From NCBI GenBank assembly GCA_946886635.1, contig CAMPIW010000009.1, forward strand, positions 1 to 9,129: DNA of 9,129 nucleotides, read 5' to 3'. Below are positions 5,545 through 9,129 of the stretch, piece after piece. This DNA is from an uncultured Candidatus Saccharibacteria bacterium. Lineage in GTDB: Bacteria > Patescibacteria > Saccharimonadia > Saccharimonadales > UBA1547. Each line of letters opens with the position of its first letter. Within the stretch, counting starts at the first letter, position 1. The notes under the pieces are model-generated. The model was not told the DNA's origin, ran no database searches, and worked only from the letters and a program-made list of their open reading frames with translations. Both the position numbers and the translations under genes were made by a program.

Positions 5545-5610
5545 ATGCCAGTTCACATTCAAGTACAGTACTCAGACCAACCGCAGATCATTGCAGTTCG
5601 CGTTAAATAG
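5545..5610 (+). CDS. Possible 21-residue leader peptide
   Basis: ATG 5545 to TAG 5608-5610 encodes a short peptide beginning MPVHIQVQY and ending AVRVK. An AAGGG-type Shine-Dalgarno (about 5531-5535) lies 9 nt upstream; that is better than what precedes ftsL or ftsI. It sits 26 nt after rsmH and 7 nt before a strong hairpin, the layout of an upstream peptide that could tune expression of ftsL. It has three Gln plus His and Arg codons but no single-residue run typical of amino-acid attenuators. It may be chance; conservation would decide. Confidence 0.3.
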   Translation: MPVHIQVQYSDQPQIIAVRVK

Positions 5611-5617
5611 TACATAC

Positions 5618-5653
5618 GCCTTTACCTACTGTCTCATAGCGGTAGGTAAAGGC
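5618..5653 (+). repeat. 12-bp perfect hairpin between rsmH and ftsL
   Basis: GCCTTTACCTAC (5618-5629) pairs perfectly with GTAGGTAAAGGC (5642-5653) around a 12-nt loop. No T-run follows on either strand, so it is not a standard terminator. It may be a processing or stabilising stem that separates the rsmH message from the ftsL-ftsI-mraY-ftsW message, or an operator. The remaining gap (5654-5725) is A-rich leader with no promoter that I can support. Confidence 0.6.
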
Positions 5654-5725
5654 CCATGGTTCAGAGAGGTCTAAAGCCTTAAAGAGCCACATAAAAAACA
5701 AAAAATTGAAAACAAAAAACACCAC

Positions 5726-6073
5726 ATGTCACAAAATAACAATTATTACGTTTCTCGTCGTCAGCAAAATTGGTCTCGTAACCAAAATACGACTCGTTTC
5801 CAGTCGGCAATTAAACTCGGGCCAGTTGCGCATACAGTGCTTGTAGCACTGATGATTATTGTCCTTGGTTTGATTTACGTCACCCAGGCAACACGCACGA
5901 CTGGCTACGATTACGAAGCCCAAAAAATCGATAGTCAAATTGCTGACTTCAGTGAACAGAAAAGTGAGCTCGAAGTAGAGTCAGCCCGACTTACTGCTCT
6001 TGAGACTATTAAGAACAGTAGTGTGGCACAAGAAATGACCTCTCCAGCGTCAACTCAATACGTTCAAGAATAG
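5726..6073 (+). CDS. ftsL: FtsL-like bitopic division protein
   Basis: 115 residues. The cytoplasmic N-terminus (1-32) is rich in Asn, Gln and Arg. One transmembrane segment (about 33-53, PVAHTVLVALMIIVLGLIYV) follows, then an outside part whose residues about 60-95 have the heptad-like Leu/Ile spacing of a coiled coil, and a short polar tail. FtsL sequences are barely conserved, so the call rests on topology, size and position between rsmH and ftsI, which is the classical ftsL slot. In known divisomes FtsL pairs with DivIC/FtsB through the coiled coil and activates FtsWI. The start ATG 5726 has no Shine-Dalgarno site but a long A/C-rich leader. Only 12 nt separate its stop from ftsI. A DivIC-like protein cannot be fully excluded. 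Confidence 0.75.
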   Translation: MSQNNNYYVSRRQQNWSRNQNTTRFQSAIKLGPVAHTVLVALMIIVLGLIYVTQATRTTGYDYEAQKIDSQIADFSEQKSELEVESARLTALETIKNSSVAQEMTSPASTQYVQE

Positions 6074-6085
6074 TACTCTTAGATT

Positions 6086-7840
6086 ATGAAACCCGAATTA
6101 CTCCAAGGCAGTCGATCTCGCATTTTAGCTTTCGTAGTGTTAGCAATTGCGACTGTTTTTGTAATTCGGCTTTTTTATTTGCAAGTTATCCAGCACAACC
6201 ATTACGTTGCTTTAGCGCAGGTTGAGCAGGTAAAGAAGGAACGGCTTCCAGCTACTCGAGGTGAAATTTATGCATTGAGTGGTGAAAGCCCAGTGAAACT
6301 GGTGTTAAATGAAACAGTTTACACTGTGTTTGTCGACCCAGCAATCATTATTGATACCGGTGAAGCCGAGCGCGTGGAAACGACGATGCGTGAGATTGCC
6401 GGTGGTAACCTTCGTGACGGTTTTGAAGAAATGCTTGTTAAAAAAGACTCTCGGTATCAGATTATCGCCACTCGAGTAACGCGTACCCAGGCCGAAAAAA
6501 TAAAAGACAAAGACCTAAGTGGTATTGGGTTTCAGTCCGTTTCTCAGCGAGTATATCCTGAAGGTCAGCTTGCTTCACAGGTGCTAGGTTTTGTGAATGC
6601 CGAGGGTGATGGTAAGTATGGCCTTGAGGGCTATATGAACGACGAGCTAAGCGGTGTCGATGGGCGGTTAGTGACCGTTACCGACGTCAGTGATGTGCCA
6701 TTAACAATTGGTGATCGTAATATTCGCGAACCTGCACAAGACGGTAAAAATATCGTTATGACAATTGACCGCAACATTCAATCAAAGGTAGAGCAATCAT
6801 TGTTGGCGGGTATTAAACGTAGTCGTGCAACCGATGCAAGCGTAGTAGTAATGGATCCAAATACCGGGCGTGTCATGGCAATGGCGAACCTCCCAACCTA
6901 TAATCCTTCGGAGTATTACAAGGTAACTGATGCTGCACTATTTAATAATGCGGCTATTTCGGTACCCTATGAACCAGGTTCCGACGTAAAAACGTACACA
7001 TTAGCGGCGGCAATCGATAAAAACGTCGCATCGGCTACTGACACTTACAACAACACCGACTATATACGGGTGGCAGACCGCACAATAACGAATGCCAGTA
7101 AGGGACACACAGGAATTATCTCATTTCAGACAGCCTTAACCTGGTCGCTTAATACTGGTTTTGTTACATTAGCGCAGCGTCTTGGCGACGGAACGCATAT
7201 TACAAAAACAGCTCGCGATACCATGTACGAATATTTTCACGACCGCCTAGGGCTCGGCAAATTGACCGGCATTGAGCTTGCCAACGAACAAGAGGGAATT
7301 GTTATTTCGCCCGATCGGCCCGAGGGTAACGCGGTTCGTTACTCAAACATGGCCTTTGGACAGGGGTTAGACGCTACGCTTATACAGGTAGCTACTGGGT
7401 TTAGCGCACTCGTAAATGGAGGAAACTATTACAAGGCAACGGTGATTGATGGCTACGTTGACGAAGACGGTGTTTACAAACAAAAACCGACACCCCAGCC
7501 AGTTAAGGTGGGAGTCGTGAAAGAAAGCACCTCACGTCAAATCAAAGAAATGACCCATGTTGCACGTTCAACATTTAGGAACATTGATAAAGCGGGCTAC
7601 TATGTGGGTGGAAAAACAGGCACCTCCCAGGTGATTATCGATGGTAAGTACGCAGATGACGAAACAATCGCCACCTATTTAGGCTACGGTGGAGGTGATA
7701 TAGATCACCCGGAATATGTCATAATGGTATCTATCCATGGTGATCACCGTATTTTGGGTGGATCAGCGGATGCGATGCCGATATTTACCGACATTTCAAA
7801 CTGGATGCTCGATTACTTAAAGATTCAACCGAAAGGGTAA
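6086..7840 (+). CDS. ftsI: Class B penicillin-binding protein, FtsI/PBP2-like transpeptidase
   Basis: 584 residues. A short cytoplasmic start is followed by one membrane anchor (about 13-33), then RLFYLQV and the ATRGEIYA motif that begins the PBP dimer/pedestal domain (about 40-225, including the conserved SQVLGFVNAEGDGKYGLEG stretch), then the transpeptidase domain (about 240-575). All three catalytic motifs are present: SDVK with Ser299 and Lys302, SLN at 354-356, and KTGT starting at Lys510. The SxN motif reads SLN where FtsI proteins usually have SSN, and SxxK reads SDVK instead of STFK or SVMK. There are no PASTA domains. It cross-links septal peptidoglycan together with FtsW, whose gene lies two genes downstream. 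Spacing is 12 nt from ftsL and 8 nt to mraY, indicating one operon. No Shine-Dalgarno site is seen, so translation may depend on coupling with ftsL. Confidence 0.93.
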   Translation: MKPELLQGSRSRILAFVVLAIATVFVIRLFYLQVIQHNHYVALAQVEQVKKERLPATRGEIYALSGESPVKLVLNETVYTVFVDPAIIIDTGEAERVETTMREIAGGNLRDGFEEMLVKKDSRYQIIATRVTRTQAEKIKDKDLSGIGFQSVSQRVYPEGQLASQVLGFVNAEGDGKYGLEGYMNDELSGVDGRLVTVTDVSDVPLTIGDRNIREPAQDGKNIVMTIDRNIQSKVEQSLLAGIKRSRATDASVVVMDPNTGRVMAMANLPTYNPSEYYKVTDAALFNNAAISVPYEPGSDVKTYTLAAAIDKNVASATDTYNNTDYIRVADRTITNASKGHTGIISFQTALTWSLNTGFVTLAQRLGDGTHITKTARDTMYEYFHDRLGLGKLTGIELANEQEGIVISPDRPEGNAVRYSNMAFGQGLDATLIQVATGFSALVNGGNYYKATVIDGYVDEDGVYKQKPTPQPVKVGVVKESTSRQIKEMTHVARSTFRNIDKAGYYVGGKTGTSQVIIDGKYADDETIATYLGYGGGDIDHPEYVIMVSIHGDHRILGGSADAMPIFTDISNWMLDYLKIQPKG

Positions 7841-7848
7841 AAACAGAT

Positions 7849-8883
7849 ATGGAACTTGTAAACCAAGCGTTAAATGATGCAATGATGAGGACCGTTATTT
7901 TAAGCGTCCTGAGCTTTGCCGTGGCGATGATGCTGACTCCTGTATATACCTTTGTTGCGTATCGTTATAAGTTTTGGAAAAAACAGCGAACATCGAGTAC
8001 TACTGGTGAAGCGTTAAAGGTTTTTACCAAACTTCATGCGAATAAATTTAAGCGTAATATCCCGACTATGGCTGGGGCAGTCTTTGTTGTTGCGATTGCG
8101 CTTGTGACGATACTGTTTAACCTTGATAAGGGAGAAACCTGGATTCCGTTGGCCGCACTGGCGGGTGGCGCAATCGTGGGGTTGATCGACGATATCATAA
8201 ACCTTCGCAGTAATGGTCAGGGTGTAGCAGGCTTGCGTTCGGGGTTGAAATTTTTGATGATTACGGCGATTGGATTAGTACTCGGATGGTACTTCTTCGA
8301 TAAACTTGATGTAACCGCGGTAACGGTGCCATTTATTGGTGTTTGGCACTTGGGTTGGCTGATTGTGCCATTGTTTGCCTTTGTCGTTGTTGCAACCGGT
8401 AATGCGGTAAATATTAGCGATGGGCTTGATGGTCTCGCTGGTGGCCTAGCGGCACTTTCGTTTGGTAGTTTTGGGGTAATTTCGCTTTTGCAGGGAAACG
8501 CTCTTATGGCCGGTTTCTGTTTTACCGTCGTGGGCGCACTACTTAGTTACCTCTGGTTTAATATTCACCCGGCGCGTTTCTTCATGGGCGATGTAGGGAG
8601 CTTTGCCCTCGGTACCTCACTTGGTGTCGTCGCTATGCTGACTGATTCACTGTTTATTCTTCCGATTATTGGTTTGGTATTCGTAATTGAAGCCGGTTCA
8701 AGTTCGATTCAAATATTTAGTAAAAAAGTATTTAAGCGCAAAGTGTTTATTTCCGCACCAATCCATCATCACCTTGAAGCAATTGGCTGGCCAGAAACAA
8801 AAGTAACTATGCGTTTTTGGGTAATTGCAGCAGTGACATCGTTCTTGGGTGTTATGATTGCACTCGCCGGAGGTAATATTTAG
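7849..8883 (+). CDS. mraY: MraY, phospho-MurNAc-pentapeptide transferase
   Basis: 344 residues, a polytopic membrane enzyme that moves phospho-MurNAc-pentapeptide from UDP to undecaprenyl phosphate, forming lipid I. Family landmarks: NIPTMAGAVFV (variant of PTMGG), GLIDDIINL with the catalytic pair D114/D115, NAVNISDGLDGLAGG (D191, D194), FMGDVGSFALG (D248, the third essential Asp) and the HHH motif at 306-308 followed by GWPETKVTMRFW. Several hydrophobic helices are evident, in line with the ten of the family. The length is normal. The start ATG 7849 gives a plausible first membrane helix near residues 15-37; an AAAGGG-like element precedes it at a loose distance. The gene lies 8 nt after ftsI and 2 nt before ftsW, so lipid I synthesis is transcribed with the septal polymerase and transpeptidase. 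murE, murF and murD do not occur here between ftsI and ftsW, unlike the classical cluster. Confidence 0.95.
   Translation: MELVNQALNDAMMRTVILSVLSFAVAMMLTPVYTFVAYRYKFWKKQRTSSTTGEALKVFTKLHANKFKRNIPTMAGAVFVVAIALVTILFNLDKGETWIPLAALAGGAIVGLIDDIINLRSNGQGVAGLRSGLKFLMITAIGLVLGWYFFDKLDVTAVTVPFIGVWHLGWLIVPLFAFVVVATGNAVNISDGLDGLAGGLAALSFGSFGVISLLQGNALMAGFCFTVVGALLSYLWFNIHPARFFMGDVGSFALGTSLGVVAMLTDSLFILPIIGLVFVIEAGSSSIQIFSKKVFKRKVFISAPIHHHLEAIGWPETKVTMRFWVIAAVTSFLGVMIALAGGNI
8869..8874 (+). promoter_or_regulatory. Strong Shine-Dalgarno for ftsW inside the mraY end
   Basis: GGAGGT overlaps the last sense codons of mraY and lies 11 nt before ATG 8886. It is the best ribosome binding site in the window and fixes the ftsW start; the distance allows coupling to mraY translation. 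Confidence 0.65.
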
Positions 8884-8885
8884 CG

Positions 8886-9129
8886 ATGGCAACTGGGTGG
8901 CGCAACCGTCGTGCGAGCACGCCCGAAGGGGTGATTCGCAAGCATCATGGTGATCGGTTGATCATTGTTTTTACTGCTTTATTAATGTTAGTAGGACTAT
9001 TGGTGATTTATGCCATCGGCCCGCAGCGTGCTAACCTCATGAACTCGTTATTTGGGTTTGAGTATTCAGGCGGTTACTTTTTTTGGAAGCAACTGCTAAG
9101 CATGGTGCTGGCTTTCGTTGGATTTTGGG
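8886..9129 (+). CDS. ftsW: FtsW, SEDS peptidoglycan polymerase (N-terminal part)
   Basis: 81 complete codons are present before the window ends, so only the N-terminus is visible. A basic cytoplasmic start (residues 1-24, with RNRR and RKHH) leads into a first membrane helix (about 24-45) ending VIYAIGPQRAN, then a loop and YFFWKQL (64-70), where the second helix begins. The pairing of a small first loop with FFxKQ is typical of the SEDS family (FtsW/RodA). FtsW is preferred over RodA because of its place directly after mraY and ftsI in the division cluster. It polymerises glycan from lipid II and works with FtsI. Catalytic residues lie outside the window. The start is supported by the GGAGGT site. 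Confidence 0.88.
   Translation, partial: MATGWRNRRASTPEGVIRKHHGDRLIIVFTALLMLVGLLVIYAIGPQRANLMNSLFGFEYSGGYFFWKQLLSMVLAFVGFW

Noticed and set aside
5618..5653. Rho-independent terminator after rsmH
   Set aside because: The stem is strong but no T-run follows on either strand.
4221..5688. Inverted 10-mer GGCTCTTTAA (4221-4230) and TTAAAGAGCC (5679-5688)
   Set aside because: Only 10 bp over about 1.4 kb with no supporting context; likely chance.
4254..6477. Recurrent CTCGAG hexamers as a special signal
   Set aside because: CTCGAG also occurs inside ordinary coding sequence (for example near 18, 5420, 6255 and 6471), so the hexamer alone is not informative; only the longer pairings are.
250..8892. 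Open frames on the - strand
   Set aside because: All are short, lie opposite well-supported genes, and give translations without recognisable domains.

Overview
The window holds the start of a rightward division and cell-wall (dcw) cluster, preceded by three housekeeping or accessory genes. All supported genes lie on the + strand. The compact order mraZ - rsmH - ftsL-like - ftsI - mraY - ftsW, short proteins, tight spacing, few Shine-Dalgarno sites and the standard genetic code (TGA ends yvcK) suggest a Patescibacteria/CPR bacterium, most likely Candidatus Saccharibacteria (TM7). That placement is inferred from gene content and style; no rRNA or marker phylogeny is available here.

Layout. 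Positions 1-242 carry the C-terminal end of an unrecognised gene. Positions 278-1798 encode a Pif1/RecD-like SF1B helicase with a small C-terminal helix-turn-helix-like tail. Positions 1841-2860 encode a YvcK/CofD-like protein, overlapped by a HAD-superfamily hydrolase (2850-3539) that ends at an intrinsic terminator (3570-3603). A regulatory region follows with two opposed DnaA-box-like sites, an array of TGGG repeats on a 10-bp period (MraZ operator) and a -35/-10 promoter, then mraZ (3810-4184). A 449-bp gene-free stretch (4185-4633) separates mraZ from rsmH and is full of inverted repeats: a 28-bp long-range helix enclosing about 200 nt, then two further hairpins that abut it almost without unpaired bases. 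I read this as a probable undescribed structured RNA or RNA switch. rsmH (4634-5518) is followed by a possible 21-codon peptide and a perfect 12-bp hairpin, then ftsL-like (5726-6073), ftsI/PBP (6086-7840), mraY (7849-8883) and the start of ftsW (8886 to the window end).

How the genes work together. MraZ is the cluster's transcription regulator and probably controls its own promoter. RsmH methylates 16S rRNA. MraY makes lipid I. FtsW (polymerase) and FtsI (transpeptidase) build septal peptidoglycan with the FtsL-like bitopic protein. YvcK, upstream, links central metabolism to wall synthesis in Firmicutes.

The most notable themes are the structured region between mraZ and rsmH, and three genes (helicase, yvcK, rsmH) whose TATAAT -10 boxes sit 8-9 nt before the start codon, which predicts leaderless or nearly leaderless mRNAs.
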